In this document: positions 33,683-42,680 of the stretch, in pieces | Layout of the letters: each line of letters starts with the position of its first letter | Numbering within the stretch: the stretch's first letter is position 1 | Assembly (NCBI GenBank): GCA_949741925.1 | Contig: CATJOY010000052.1 | Span: 1 to 54,524, forward strand | DNA: 54,524 bases | DNA from: an uncultured Desulfovibrionaceae bacterium | GTDB lineage: Bacteria > Desulfobacterota > Desulfovibrionia > Desulfovibrionales > Desulfovibrionaceae | Reading direction: 5' to 3' | The notes under the pieces: model-generated | What the model saw: the letters and a program-made list of their open reading frames with translations, nothing else | The model's database searches: none | Told to the model about the DNA's origin: nothing | Made by a program: the position numbers and the translations under genes

Positions 33683-35224
33683 ATGCCTGGTTCTCCCTGC
33701 ATACGTCTGAATGCAGCATCCGTCAGCCTTGGCGGCAAAGCGATTCTTTCCGAGGTAACCTGGTCCCTTACGCCCGGAGAGCATTGGCTGGTGCTGGGGC
33801 CCAACGGGGCGGGCAAATCTTCGTTTCTGCGGCTGCTCCGGGGGGAACTGCGCCCGGATAGAGGGCCGGGAGGCGCCGTTGCCGGAACCTGCGTTTGGAA
33901 TTTTTCCGGCCGGGAAGAAACGTCGCCCTTGGCGGCGCGGCCTGTGGTCCGGCTGGTTTCGGCCGAGCAACAACGCTTTTACAGCCGCCTGGCCATCGAA
34001 CAGCAATGGCCCATGACCGGGCTGAGCCTGGTTGCCGGCGGTTTTGCCGATGCCCTCTTCAGCCCCGCCACCCCGCCCGACGAGGAGGCGGCGGCCTACC
34101 GGATGCTGGAGAGATTTGGCGGCGCGGCCTACGCCGAAAAGCCTGTTCGAGCCCTTTCCCAGGGCCAGTTCCGCTTACTGCTCCTGGCCAGGGCCATGGT
34201 CAGCGCCCCGGCCGTATTGCTTTTGGATGAGGCCCTGGATGGCCTGGATTCCGTTTCTCGCGAGCTGCTGTTCGGCGCTGTGGAAGAGGCCGCGCAGAGC
34301 GCCTCCCTTATCTGTTCGGCCCATCGCCAGGCCGATGTGCCGGGGTGTATCGGCCTGGCCCTGATCCTGGATAAGGGCAGGATACGCTATAGCGGGACGC
34401 GGGCCGGTCTGCCGGTTCCGGATGGTTTGCCTCGGGCGGCGCGTCTTCCAAGTCTGCCTCCCGCGCCGGAAGCAATGCCCTCCGGATCATCGCCGGTTCT
34501 CGAACTGGAGAATGTTTCCGTGTACGTGGACCGGGTTAAGGTGCTGCATAGCCTTTCCTGGCAGGTTCTGGCCGGGGAGAACTGGCGCATCAGCGGTCCC
34601 AACGGCGCGGGAAAAAGTACCCTGGTGCGTCTGCTGGCCGGTCTGGAGCAGGCCGCCGCGGGCGGCGCAATCCGCTGGTTCGGCGGTCCCCGTCCCTCCC
34701 TGGAAGAACTCCAGCGCCGCCTCGGCGTTGTTTCCGACAGCCTGCACGCCCTCTACGGCTACGATTTGAGCGGCGAAGAGTTGGTGTGCAGCGGCTTTGA
34801 CGGACATATCGGCTTGTGGCGGGAAATACGCGATGCCGAGCGGGCCGAGGCCCGCCGCTGGATGGAAGTTTTGGGCATAGACGATCTGGCGGGCCGCCCG
34901 ATCTCCAGCTTTTCCAGCGGCACAGCCCGCCGTTTTTTTCTGGCCCGCGCTCTTGCGGGAAGGCCGCGTCTGCTGTTGCTGGATGAACCCTGTTCCGGAT
35001 TGGATGCCCCCTCACGCGGCCTTGTTCTCGAGGCCCTTAATGAGGCCATGCGCTGTGGCGTGCAGTGCCTTTATATCAGCCATCATGATGAAGATGTTCC
35101 CTCGTTGATCAGCCGCGAACTCTGCCTTGAGCAGGGCCGCATTGTCTACGCGGGCCGGCGGCGCGGGCTGTCTCCGGAGGCCGGGGGGAGCCGGGAGGCG
35201 GCCCCCCGGCCTCCGAAGGCGTGA
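33683..35224 (+). CDS. Twin ABC ATPase, ModF-like
   Basis: This 513-residue soluble protein has two ABC cassettes. The first (about 5-235) has Walker A GPNGAGKSS, signature LSQGQFR and Walker B LLLLDEALDGLD; the second (about 270-490) has GPNGAGKST, signature SSGTARR and LLLLDEPCSGLD. No membrane part exists. The layout resembles ModF, linked to molybdate in E. coli, but also other two-cassette proteins. The last residues (AGGSREAAPRPPKA) lie in a perfect 13-base hairpin, unlike family tails. Confidence 0.85.
   Translation: MPGSPCIRLNAASVSLGGKAILSEVTWSLTPGEHWLVLGPNGAGKSSFLRLLRGELRPDRGPGGAVAGTCVWNFSGREETSPLAARPVVRLVSAEQQRFYSRLAIEQQWPMTGLSLVAGGFADALFSPATPPDEEAAAYRMLERFGGAAYAEKPVRALSQGQFRLLLLARAMVSAPAVLLLDEALDGLDSVSRELLFGAVEEAAQSASLICSAHRQADVPGCIGLALILDKGRIRYSGTRAGLPVPDGLPRAARLPSLPPAPEAMPSGSSPVLELENVSVYVDRVKVLHSLSWQVLAGENWRISGPNGAGKSTLVRLLAGLEQAAAGGAIRWFGGPRPSLEELQRRLGVVSDSLHALYGYDLSGEELVCSGFDGHIGLWREIRDAERAEARRWMEVLGIDDLAGRPISSFSSGTARRFFLARALAGRPRLLLLDEPCSGLDAPSRGLVLEALNEAMRCGVQCLYISHHDEDVPSLISRELCLEQGRIVYAGRRRGLSPEAGGSREAAPRPPKA
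35176..35214 (+). terminator. 13-base hairpin inside the end of the twin ABC gene
   Basis: GGAGGCCGGGGGG (35176-35188) and CCCCCCGGCCTCC (35202-35214) are perfect complements with a 13-base loop, ending 10 bases before the stop codon. It resembles the GCC-rich module of R2 and may terminate transcription, though without a T-run. Confidence 0.5.
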
Positions 35225-35243
35225 AAAAGAAGCGTTATTCGGA

Positions 35244-35705
35244 TCAGAACGCGGCGCTCCTACGCCGGCTGTCGGGAATAAGGCAGTGATCGTTGGTTGC
35301 CCCGTCGTTGAGCAGATCAGCCAGGGTGATGGCGTCCATTTCTCGTTCAAAGGTTTTGGAGAGGGCGCTCCAGGCCTTGCGGGTGAGGCAGTTTTCGTAG
35401 CGCTCGCAGGTTGTGGGATCGGCCACGCTGCACAAGGTGAGCTGAATGCCCCCCTCCATGATCCGGATAATATCCCCGATGGTGACCTCTTCAGGTTTGC
35501 GTAGCAGAACATGCCCGCCAAGAGCTCCGCGAATGCTGGCGGTCAGGCCTGCTTGTTTCAGCGGCCTGAGTATCTGTTCGATAAATTGGGTGGATACGCC
35601 GGTTTGCCTGGAGAGAAGGGTTGCGGTGACCGGACCGGCGTCTTTTCGCCGGACAAGCTCAATGAGGATGCGTGCCGCATAGCGGGCTTTTGCCGAGAGT
35701 TTCAT
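35244..35705 (-). CDS. Rrf2 family regulator, probably iron-sulfur binding
   Basis: This 153-residue protein has the Rrf2 winged helix (MKLSAKARYAARILIELV, then VTATLLSRQTGVSTQFIEQILRPLKQAGLTASIRGALGGHVL) and three cysteines, C92-x7-C100-x5-C106, in the place where IscR and NsrR hold their cluster. It probably senses redox, nitric oxide or sulfur state; the ligand is not shown. GGGGGAG precedes the ATG at 35705. It converges on the twin ABC gene, 19 bases apart. Confidence 0.9.
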   Translation of the reverse strand: MKLSAKARYAARILIELVRRKDAGPVTATLLSRQTGVSTQFIEQILRPLKQAGLTASIRGALGGHVLLRKPEEVTIGDIIRIMEGGIQLTLCSVADPTTCERYENCLTRKAWSALSKTFEREMDAITLADLLNDGATNDHCLIPDSRRRSAAF

Positions 35706-36042
35706 GCTGCTCCCCCCGGTGTCGCCGCGCCTGAACAAGAGCCTGCCGGAGCCGGCGTATCCGGCGGCTGGGGTAAGATACAGGAACGATTCATGCCTGA
35801 CGCCCCCTTTCAATCTGTAAAAGAGATTAAAAAACACTCTGGAGCTGGTGTGCCTCAACGCAAACAGCTCCAGGCACTCCAGGGCGGCTTTTGGCCGTGA
35901 TCGACCAACGCCGCCGTGCGAATGTCCCAGGTTGCCGGGAAACGGAAATGCCGCCCCGGCGGGCCGCGCCGGAGATGCGACCGGATTTGTCGCCATAAAA
36001 GTAAAGAGCAGTTGTTTGATACCCGATTTGGGGAAAAGTATC
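35706..36042. other. Gene-free upstream region of the Rrf2 gene
   Basis: I found no gene or strong motif. Frames on both strands lack ribosome binding sites and family matches. It presumably contains the Rrf2 promoter. Confidence 0.45.
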
Positions 36043-36061
36043 CAGCATCCGCAGGATGCTG
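36043..36061 (-). terminator. Probable terminator of the second LysR gene
   Basis: CAGCATCC (36043-36050) and GGATGCTG (36054-36061) form a perfect 8-base stem with a 3-base loop. On the minus strand it is followed by GATACTTTTCC. It is about 110 bases behind the LysR stop codon. Confidence 0.55.
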
Positions 36062-36168
36062 AACAAAGGCTGCCCGGGCCAAGGCCGCTATGCGGCAAGT
36101 GACGGCCGGCGCGATCCTCTGATGCGGGTGGAAAGGCCGGCGGCCTTCTTCGTATCGTGCCTCTCCCT

Positions 36169-37092
36169 CTATGCGGTCGATGCGTCGGCCGGCGCTGTGC
36201 GCTCGCCTTCTTCTAGCAGAATATGCAGCAAGGATTGAGCGCAGGGAGAAAGCGGCGCGTTTTTCCAGGCGCAAATCAGAATATGTTCCGGGTTGAACAG
36301 ATGGTCCAGGGGCAAAAACTCCAGTTCTTCGCGGAACAGGGGCAAGCCCCCGGCCGGGGCGGTTACCAGGCTCACCCCAAAGCCCCGGCGGACGTATTCG
36401 CCCATCAAATAAATATTTCTGGCTTCCAAAAAAAAGTTCATCGGCAGCCCCTGCTCGGCAAAGGATTGCTCCAGCTTGGTTCCGGAAGCAAAGCGGATGT
36501 TTGAGGCCAGCTTGATAATCGGATGCCGGGCAATATCTTCCAGCCGAATGGTTCCGCAGCGCGTCAGCTCATGGCCGCGCGGCACCATGAGCACAAAATG
36601 GGCTGTTTTCCAGGGGTAGGTCACGAGATGGCCCGGCACCTGCGATTCCAGAGCCAGGGTCAGGTCGATTCTCCCTCTGCTCAGCATTTCAAAGGCCACA
36701 TCCGGAGAACGTTCCAACAGCGTCAACTTGGCCCCGGGGTACTCTCGTCTGAATCGGACCAGGGCATCCGGCAGCATGAGGCTCAGCGTTGCCGTGCCCG
36801 CGGCCAGCGTGGCCCTTCCGGCGCCCCCGTTGCGCAGGCTTTCCAGTTCACGCAGCAGACCGCCGCGGCGCTGAAAAACATCTTCCGCAAAGAGCAACAC
36901 ACGGCGGCCCTCCTCAGTGAGTACCATGTTCCGGCTGTTCAGGCGGGTAAAGAGCCTACAGCCCAGAGAACTTTCCAAGGCCTTGATTTGCTTGGAAAGA
37001 GCAGGCTGGGAACGGTGCATGACCATGGCCGCTTTGCTCAGGCTTTTCAAGGTAGCCGCATGATAAAACGTTTCAAGATGCATCCAATCCAT
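36169..37092 (-). CDS. LysR family regulator of the adjacent peptide cluster
   Basis: This 307-residue protein has the LysR helix-turn-helix (HLETFYHAATLKSLSKAAMVMHRSQPALSKQIKALESSLGCRLF) and an inducer-binding domain. It is divergent from the deacetylase and transporter genes with a 170-base shared control region, the usual arrangement for a LysR regulator and its targets. An 18-base inverted repeat at 37185-37202 is a candidate binding site. Its effector is probably the imported compound or a breakdown product; inference. Confidence 0.93.
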   Translation of the reverse strand: MDWMHLETFYHAATLKSLSKAAMVMHRSQPALSKQIKALESSLGCRLFTRLNSRNMVLTEEGRRVLLFAEDVFQRRGGLLRELESLRNGGAGRATLAAGTATLSLMLPDALVRFRREYPGAKLTLLERSPDVAFEMLSRGRIDLTLALESQVPGHLVTYPWKTAHFVLMVPRGHELTRCGTIRLEDIARHPIIKLASNIRFASGTKLEQSFAEQGLPMNFFLEARNIYLMGEYVRRGFGVSLVTAPAGGLPLFREELEFLPLDHLFNPEHILICAWKNAPLSPCAQSLLHILLEEGERTAPADASTA

Positions 37093-37184
37093 AGGTTCCG
37101 CCGAAAATCTGTCGTGCCGTTAAAGTTATGGACGGAATAACAAAAACGAAATGGACAAAAAAAGGACCGGAAGCTACCCCTTCT

Positions 37185-37202
37185 TATAAAGGGTGTTTTA
37201 TA
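37185..37202. promoter_or_regulatory. Candidate LysR binding site
   Basis: TATAAA (37185-37190) and TTTATA (37197-37202) form an inverted repeat with a 6-base gap, in the middle of the divergent region. LysR proteins usually bind T-N11-A palindromes of this size. The sequence alone does not prove binding. Confidence 0.4.
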
Positions 37203-37262
37203 GTTTCAGTATGCGGGATTTACCTTCGTTTGGCAATCTGATCAACGCCGGTAGGAAAACGC

Positions 37263-38129
37263 ATGAAACAGCCGTACCTCTGGCCGCCCTCTATCCGGGC
37301 CGCCTTTTGCTTCACCATTGATGTGGATGCCGAAAGCCCGCAACTGTGGCGTAGCCGCAACCAGCCTTCCTTGAGCATGAACGAACTGGAACAGCGCTGT
37401 TATGGCCTGCGGGAAGGTATCTGGCATCTGCTTGAGGCGCTGCAACGGTATGCTGTTCGAGCCACCTGTTTCGTGCCCGTTCATGAAGCCGAAACCCGCC
37501 CCTGGCTGCTGGAAGCCCTGGCCGCCGCCAACCATGAAATCGGTTTGCACGGCGTGTTGCATGAGGTTGTCAGCGAGTTATCCCGCGATCAGTTTGCTGA
37601 AATCGTTGAGAAGGGGCTTGAAACCGTTGTGAGAATGACGGGCTTTCGTCCGTTGGGTTTTCGTTCGCCCGCGTGGGAAATGACGCCCTGGGCCTTTGAG
37701 ATCCTGCAACGGGCCGGTCTTCTGTACGATAGTTCCCTTTCCGGTTACGACCATCCCTATTCTCTTGGCCATATCATCGAAATACCCGTGCAGTGGCCTT
37801 TGGATGACGCTGTTTTTTTCCGCTACGCCGGTACGGGAGCCGATCGCTGGCCCCCCCGCGCAACCTCCGAAACGGCCCGAAGCTGGCTCGAAATCTGTAC
37901 AGGCATCGAACGGTTCGGCGGATCTGCAGTAACAACAGTTCATCCCTGGCTTACCGGCCGCAGCGGCCGCATAGCCCTTGCCGAAGCCCTGCTGGAACAT
38001 GCCCGAACGACCGAAGGGCTGTGGATCTGCACGGCCGGCGAGCTGGCGGCCTACCATGCCCGATCCGCCAACAGCGGCCTGTTCCGCGAATCCGGCATTA
38101 TTCCCGATCGTCCCCCTGCGCTCCTTTGA
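37263..38129 (+). CDS. Polysaccharide deacetylase family protein, cytoplasmic
   Basis: This 288-residue NodB-type protein has FCFTIDVDAESPQ (metal Asp), GLHGVLHE (metal His pair), and FRSPAWEMTPWAFEILQRAGLLYDSSL. The pattern is that of the Helicobacter PgdA/PuuE-like group, which lacks a signal peptide and includes hydrolases of small amides as well as sugar deacetylases. Here it heads an operon for peptide-like uptake, so an amide or N-acyl substrate inside the cell is plausible. Followed by a small hairpin and the binding-protein gene. Confidence 0.87.
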   Translation: MKQPYLWPPSIRAAFCFTIDVDAESPQLWRSRNQPSLSMNELEQRCYGLREGIWHLLEALQRYAVRATCFVPVHEAETRPWLLEALAAANHEIGLHGVLHEVVSELSRDQFAEIVEKGLETVVRMTGFRPLGFRSPAWEMTPWAFEILQRAGLLYDSSLSGYDHPYSLGHIIEIPVQWPLDDAVFFRYAGTGADRWPPRATSETARSWLEICTGIERFGGSAVTTVHPWLTGRSGRIALAEALLEHARTTEGLWICTAGELAAYHARSANSGLFRESGIIPDRPPALL

Positions 38130-38136
38130 GCACAAC

Positions 38137-38159
38137 AGCCCGCCTGCGCGGGGCTGTTT
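38137..38159 (+). other. Hairpin between deacetylase and binding-protein genes
   Basis: ACAGCCC and GGGCTGT, with a GCCTGCGCG-type loop, form a 7-base stem followed by TTCCG at about 38137-38160. It may partly separate transcription of the two genes. Confidence 0.45.
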
Positions 38160-38190
38160 CCGTACACCCATGACCCGGAGGAGAACGAGC

Positions 38191-39690
38191 ATGCGCAAGA
38201 GCCTAGGAATCTATCTGGCGGGGGTGTTTTCCGCCATCCTCCTGCTGGCGGTTCCCGCCTTGGCCGCCAAGGATACGGTTGTTATCGACCTGAGCAACGA
38301 AACGGCAACCTGTGATCCCCACATGCAGTGGAACCAAAACAGCTACGGCGTGTACCGTAATATTTTCGATAACCTGATTACTCGGGATAACAAGGGGATG
38401 ATCATCCCCGCCGTGGCCTCCTCCTGGAAATCCCTGAACGATACGCAAATTGAGTTTGTCATCAGAACGGACATCACCTTTCATGACGGCGCGCCGCTGA
38501 CCCCCGCAGACGTGGTCTACAGCATCGAGCGCATTACCGATAAGGCTACGGCCAGCCCTCAGCGCAGCCAGTTTGAAGCCGTCATCAAGGCGGAGGTCAC
38601 AGGCCCTGATCGTGTGGTCTTTACCACGGCCAAGCCCTACCCGCCCTTGCTGGCGCAACTGGTGAAACTGAGCATTGTGCCCAAGGCCTATGTGGAAAAG
38701 GTAGGCAAAGAAGCCTTTAATAAGGCTCCTATCGGCAGCGGACCATACAAATTTGTCGCGTGGAAGCGTGGCGTTCACATCCTGTTAGAGCGCAACGAAG
38801 CCTATTGGGGCAACAAGGGCTTTTTCCCCAAAGCTGAATTCCGTTTCGTGCCCGACCCCGGAACCCGCGTGGCCGATTTGCGCACGGGCAAGGCCGATTT
38901 GGCCGTGGATCTCAACCCCGATCTTGCCGCCGTTATTGAAAAGGATGCGGTGTGCGAACCGCGGGTTACCCTGACCGAACGGGTCGCCTTTCTGCGCACT
39001 AACAACGGCCGTGCGCCCACAAGCAACAAGCATATCCGTCAGGCCATTGCCTACGGCATAGATAAGCAGGGCATTATTGATGGTTTGATGAACGGACAAG
39101 ACCGCATCGCCCACACGATGCTCACCAAGGAAATGGCCGGGTACAGCGAGCTTTCCGGCTATCCCTATGATCCGGAGAAAGCCCGGGCGCTTGTGGCTCA
39201 GGCCGGGGATGCCGCCAAGGAAGAGCTGGTTTTTGCCACCGCCCCTTCCTATGATCAGCGCATAGTGCAGGCCGTGCAGCAGATGTTGAGCGATATAGGG
39301 CTGCGCGTGCGCATCGCTATGATGGATCAGGCCTCCTTCCTCAAGGCCGTGCAGCAGGGCGATCTTGCCGCCAGACCGCACATTTCCTTCGGGCGTTGGT
39401 CCTGCGCCTGCATGGATGCCGACGGCGTGGTTTACCCGCTCTTGCATTCGGGGAGCGCTTGGTCCCAGACCCGCAATGCCGATCTTGACGGCCTGCTTGA
39501 TGAAGCCCGCATCTGCCTTGATCCCGAAAAGCGCGTGGAACTGTACGCCAAAGCAGACAAAATCATTCTGGACGAGAGCTATATTCTGCCGCTCTATCAA
39601 GTTGCGTATATCTACGGAGCAAACAAGCATCTGGTCTGGACGCCGACCCCTGATGAAAGCCTCTTTCTCAACCGGATGCGCTGGAAGTAA
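38191..39690 (+). CDS. Peptide/nickel-type ABC transporter substrate-binding protein
   Basis: The 499-residue product is a family-5 extracellular solute-binding protein (DppA/OppA type). A signal peptide (MRKSLGIYLAGVFSAILLLA, cut after ALA) sends it to the periplasm. Typical motifs are FHDGAPLTPADVVYSIERI, PIGSGPYKFVAWKRG, RQAIAYGIDK and DPEKRVELYAKADKIILDESYILPLYQ. It should bind a short peptide or similar solute for the DppBC/DF-like parts downstream. GGAGGAG lies upstream of the ATG at 38191; the longer open frame before it overlaps the deacetylase gene and is not used. Confidence 0.94.
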   Translation: MRKSLGIYLAGVFSAILLLAVPALAAKDTVVIDLSNETATCDPHMQWNQNSYGVYRNIFDNLITRDNKGMIIPAVASSWKSLNDTQIEFVIRTDITFHDGAPLTPADVVYSIERITDKATASPQRSQFEAVIKAEVTGPDRVVFTTAKPYPPLLAQLVKLSIVPKAYVEKVGKEAFNKAPIGSGPYKFVAWKRGVHILLERNEAYWGNKGFFPKAEFRFVPDPGTRVADLRTGKADLAVDLNPDLAAVIEKDAVCEPRVTLTERVAFLRTNNGRAPTSNKHIRQAIAYGIDKQGIIDGLMNGQDRIAHTMLTKEMAGYSELSGYPYDPEKARALVAQAGDAAKEELVFATAPSYDQRIVQAVQQMLSDIGLRVRIAMMDQASFLKAVQQGDLAARPHISFGRWSCACMDADGVVYPLLHSGSAWSQTRNADLDGLLDEARICLDPEKRVELYAKADKIILDESYILPLYQVAYIYGANKHLVWTPTPDESLFLNRMRWK

Positions 39691-39699
39691 CCGCCGGAT

Positions 39700-39728
39700 G
39701 CCGGATATTCCCCCGAGGAATATCCGGC
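39700..39728 (+). terminator. Attenuating hairpin after the binding-protein gene
   Basis: GCCGGATATTCC (39700-39711) and GGAATATCCGGC (39717-39728) form a perfect 12-base stem with a 5-base loop, followed by TTCTTG. It lies between the binding-protein and permease genes, where such hairpins keep the binding protein in excess. Confidence 0.7.
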
Positions 39729-39791
39729 TTCTTGCTACGCCCCGTATGCCGTTCGCCGGTCTGCCGGCGTCGGTTCGGCAGAGGAATCCCC

Positions 39792-40721
39792 ATGAGCCGA
39801 TTTATCCTAAAACGCTGTTGGCAAGCCTTTATCGCCGCCCTTGGCGCCTTGACCCTGTTGTTTTTTGTCCAGCGGCTTACAGGCGATCCCACCTTGTTGC
39901 TGGTCCCCGAGGGCGCTACCGCCGAGGATATTGCCATGCTCCGCGCCAGCTTGGGCTTTGATCAGCCCCTGCTCGTGCAATACCTGCGCTATCTCAAAGA
40001 TCTCGGCACATTCAATCTGGGGATGTCCTATGTGCAGGGTGTGCCTGTATGGGATATCCTGCTCTCGCGCATCCCCTACACGCTGCAACTCACAGCCGGA
40101 GCCATGCTGCTTTCTCTCGGCTTGGGGCTGCCCATCGGGGTACTCATGGCGCTGCAACGGGGAACACTGCCGGAACGCTTTTTCCAAGCCGTGGTCTTCA
40201 CCGGGCAAAGTATGCCCACCTTTTTTAGCGGCATCTTGATGATTTTGCTTTTCGCCGTCCATCTGCGCTGGCTTCCGGCTTCCGGTTCGGATTCGGGAGC
40301 CTCGCTGGTAATGCCCTCTATCGCCCTCGGCCTGCTCACCCTGGCCACCTTTGCCCGTGTGGCCCGCACCGCAGTCCTGGATGAGCTGGGCAAAGACTAT
40401 GTGCGCACGGCTCGGGCTAAGGGCGTGCCCTTGGGCCGGATCGTCTGGCGTCATTTGGCCCGGAACAGCGCCATTCCGGTAATTACTGTGGCCGCCTTGG
40501 AAATCAGCCATTTGTTGGCCGGAGCGGTGATTGTGGAAACCCTGTTCGCCTGGCCCGGGCTGGGTCAGGTGGCGGTGCAGGCCATTGAGGCCCGGGATTT
40601 CCCCATTGTCCAGGCCGTGGTCTTGTTCGGGGCCGTGGCCTCGGTAGGCTGCAACCTGATAGCCGATCTCCTGTACGGTGTTGTTGATCCCAGAATCCGC
40701 CATACCGGAGGCGCGCAATGA
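39792..40721 (+). CDS. Peptide ABC transporter permease (DppB type)
   Basis: This 309-residue inner-membrane protein has the DppB layout: N-terminal helix then LTGDPTLLLVPEGATAEDIAMLRASLGFDQPLLVQYLRYLKDLGTFNLGMSY, six hydrophobic segments and the ATPase-contact loop VARTAVLDELGKDYVRTARAKGVP. AGAGGAA precedes the ATG. It overlaps the next permease gene by four bases (ATGA). Confidence 0.95.
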   Translation: MSRFILKRCWQAFIAALGALTLLFFVQRLTGDPTLLLVPEGATAEDIAMLRASLGFDQPLLVQYLRYLKDLGTFNLGMSYVQGVPVWDILLSRIPYTLQLTAGAMLLSLGLGLPIGVLMALQRGTLPERFFQAVVFTGQSMPTFFSGILMILLFAVHLRWLPASGSDSGASLVMPSIALGLLTLATFARVARTAVLDELGKDYVRTARAKGVPLGRIVWRHLARNSAIPVITVAALEISHLLAGAVIVETLFAWPGLGQVAVQAIEARDFPIVQAVVLFGAVASVGCNLIADLLYGVVDPRIRHTGGAQ

Positions 40722-41620
40722 ACGCATCTGTTCCCGGCGTCCTTGAGCAGGAAATCCGCCCCCTTCCAAGGTTTGGGGCGAGGTTTCGGGCTGGAGCGGC
40801 CGCCGTGCCCGGTTCCCTATGGGTTTTTATTGCTATTCTGGCGGGCTTTGCCCTGATGGCGCTATGCGCGCCCCTTGTTGCGCCGCGCGATCCCACAGCC
40901 CAAAACCTTCTGGCCCGCATGAAAGCGCCGGGCAGCGTCATTCGTGGCGTTTCGTATCTGCTCGGCTCAGATGAATTGGGACGCGATGTTCTCAGCCGTA
41001 TCATCTACGGAGCCCGGGCCTCCATGAGTGTGGCTGTTCTGGCCGTATGCCTTTCCGGCGTCATCGGCACAGCGGCGGGCCTGCTGGCGGCCTACTGCCG
41101 CGGTTGGGTTGAGGCGGCGGTCATGCGTCTTGTAGATATGATGCTCTCCATCCCCGCCTTGCTTTTTGCAGTAATCACCGTGGCTGTGCTCGGGCCCGGG
41201 TTCATTAACGTGGTGCTGGTTCTCGGGCTGACCCGCTGGACCCGCTACGCCCGCGTTGTCTACGGGCAGGCGCTGAGCCTCATGCCTCAACCTTACGTGC
41301 GCTATGCCCGCTTTGTCGGCGCTCCGGGCCTCTCCATTATGGGGCGTCACCTGCTCCCCAATGTTTTCGGTCAGATCGTCGTTGTGGCAACGCTGGAATT
41401 CGGCTCCATGGTGCTGTTTGAGGCCGGGTTATCCTTTCTTGGGCTTGGCGTGCAACCGCCCACGCCAAGTTGGGGAGCTATGATGAATGTAGGGCGGCAC
41501 TATCTGGATACGGCCTGGTGGATTGCCGGTTTCCCCGGCTTCTGCCTCTTTTTGCTGGTGCTTTCCGTCAACATTATCGGCGACTATCTGCGCGATAGAA
41601 TGGACCCGCGTTTACGCTGA
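40718..41620 (+). CDS. Peptide ABC transporter permease (DppC type)
   Basis: This 300-residue inner-membrane protein is the second permease. DppC features are LLGSDELGRDVLSRIIYGARASMSVAV, the EAA-like loop YGQALSLMPQPYVRYARFVGAPGLSIMGRHLLPN and FEAGLSFLGLGVQPPTPSWGAMM. The start codon overlaps the DppB stop codon. Confidence 0.95.
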   Translation: MNASVPGVLEQEIRPLPRFGARFRAGAAAVPGSLWVFIAILAGFALMALCAPLVAPRDPTAQNLLARMKAPGSVIRGVSYLLGSDELGRDVLSRIIYGARASMSVAVLAVCLSGVIGTAAGLLAAYCRGWVEAAVMRLVDMMLSIPALLFAVITVAVLGPGFINVVLVLGLTRWTRYARVVYGQALSLMPQPYVRYARFVGAPGLSIMGRHLLPNVFGQIVVVATLEFGSMVLFEAGLSFLGLGVQPPTPSWGAMMNVGRHYLDTAWWIAGFPGFCLFLLVLSVNIIGDYLRDRMDPRLR

Positions 41621-41691
41621 ACCGCATGGCCTCCGGAACCGGAACCATGAACGTAATCCGGCGGAACGCTTCCGCCGTACAGGAGCCCGCG

Positions 41692-42483
41692 ATGATTGAT
41701 CTGACATGTCTTAAGGGGAAAAAAGTTGTTCTCACCGGAGCCTATGGCGTTTTCGGCGTCTGGATCGCCAAGGCCTTTACTGAGGTGGGCGCTGAACTTT
41801 GCCTGACCGGCAGCAAGATGGCCAAGCTTGAACACCTGGCCGCCGAGCTTGATTGCCCTGTGCCCCCCCTGCTGGCGGCTGTTGATCTGACCGCGGATGA
41901 TGCCATGCAGCGCCTGACGGAGACCGTGCGCGCCGCCTGGGGCGCTCCGGATATTTTGATCAACAACGCGGGCGTGTATCCTTCAAGTTTTCTGCTCGAC
42001 CTGCCCAATGAGGAATGGGACCGCATCATGAACGTCAACCTGCGCGCGCCCTTTATTCTTTCCCGCGACATGGCCAAGCTGATGATTGAACGAGGCGTTA
42101 AGGGCTCTATTATCAATATCTCCTCCGGAGCCGCGCGCAAGATGCGTTCTACCGCCGTTCCCTACTGTGTGTCCAAAACGGCCCTGGATCGCCTGAACCT
42201 GGGGCTTGCGCTTGAGCTGGCCGAGTTCGGCATTCGGGTCAACGCCGTAGAGCCGGGGTTTGCCGCGGGCAGCGAAAGCACGCCGCTTACTGAAGAGCAT
42301 GTCCGTAAGGTTATTGCCAATATTCCCCTTGGCCGCCCCTCAGGCCCCACAGATGCGCCCTCCGCAATCCTGTATCTGTGCTCTGAGGCGGCCTCTTTCA
42401 TCACTGGCGCCAATCTGGCCGTGGATGGCGGCAACTCCGCCGGTGTACGCGCTGTATACCAGGAGAAAAAAAGGGCCCTGTAG
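41692..42483 (+). CDS. SDR family oxidoreductase
   Basis: This 263-residue NAD(P)-dependent dehydrogenase of the classical SDR type has the cofactor motif VLTGAYGVFGVWIAKAF (TGxxxGxG-like, with Phe-Gly at the third position), INNAG, an active serine in NISSGAA and the YxxxK motif YCVSK, and ends with ITGANLAVDGG. The start at 41692 follows AGGAG. Lying between permease and gamma-glutamyltransferase genes it probably acts on a released hydroxy or keto compound. Substrate unknown. Confidence 0.9.
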   Translation: MIDLTCLKGKKVVLTGAYGVFGVWIAKAFTEVGAELCLTGSKMAKLEHLAAELDCPVPPLLAAVDLTADDAMQRLTETVRAAWGAPDILINNAGVYPSSFLLDLPNEEWDRIMNVNLRAPFILSRDMAKLMIERGVKGSIINISSGAARKMRSTAVPYCVSKTALDRLNLGLALELAEFGIRVNAVEPGFAAGSESTPLTEEHVRKVIANIPLGRPSGPTDAPSAILYLCSEAASFITGANLAVDGGNSAGVRAVYQEKKRAL

Positions 42484-42499
42484 GCGAATGCCCCCGGGG

Positions 42500-42650
42500 G
42501 GTGGGTTTGGCTGATGCGCTGTTAAAGAATGCCTCCGGCGGCCTAGGGGGGAGTAACTGGTGCGCCGTTAAGGAATGCCTCCGGCGGCCGGGGCGTTGCC
42601 CCGGACCCCACCAGGGGAAATGATTCCCCCTGGACCCCCCAACAGGTGGG
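42500..42650 (+). repeat. Hairpin element R2 inside the peptide cluster
   Basis: Two partial starts (GCTGTTAAAGAATGCCTCC near 42518 and GCGCCGTTAAGGAATGCC near 42571) are followed by GCCTCCGGCGGCCGGGGCG and the GGGGC/GCCCC and AGGGG/CCCCT modules. It lies behind the SDR gene in the same direction and separates it from the gamma-glutamyltransferase gene. Confidence 0.8.
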
Positions 42651-42680
42651 TGAACATGTGTTCAAAAAGCTGAAATTACC

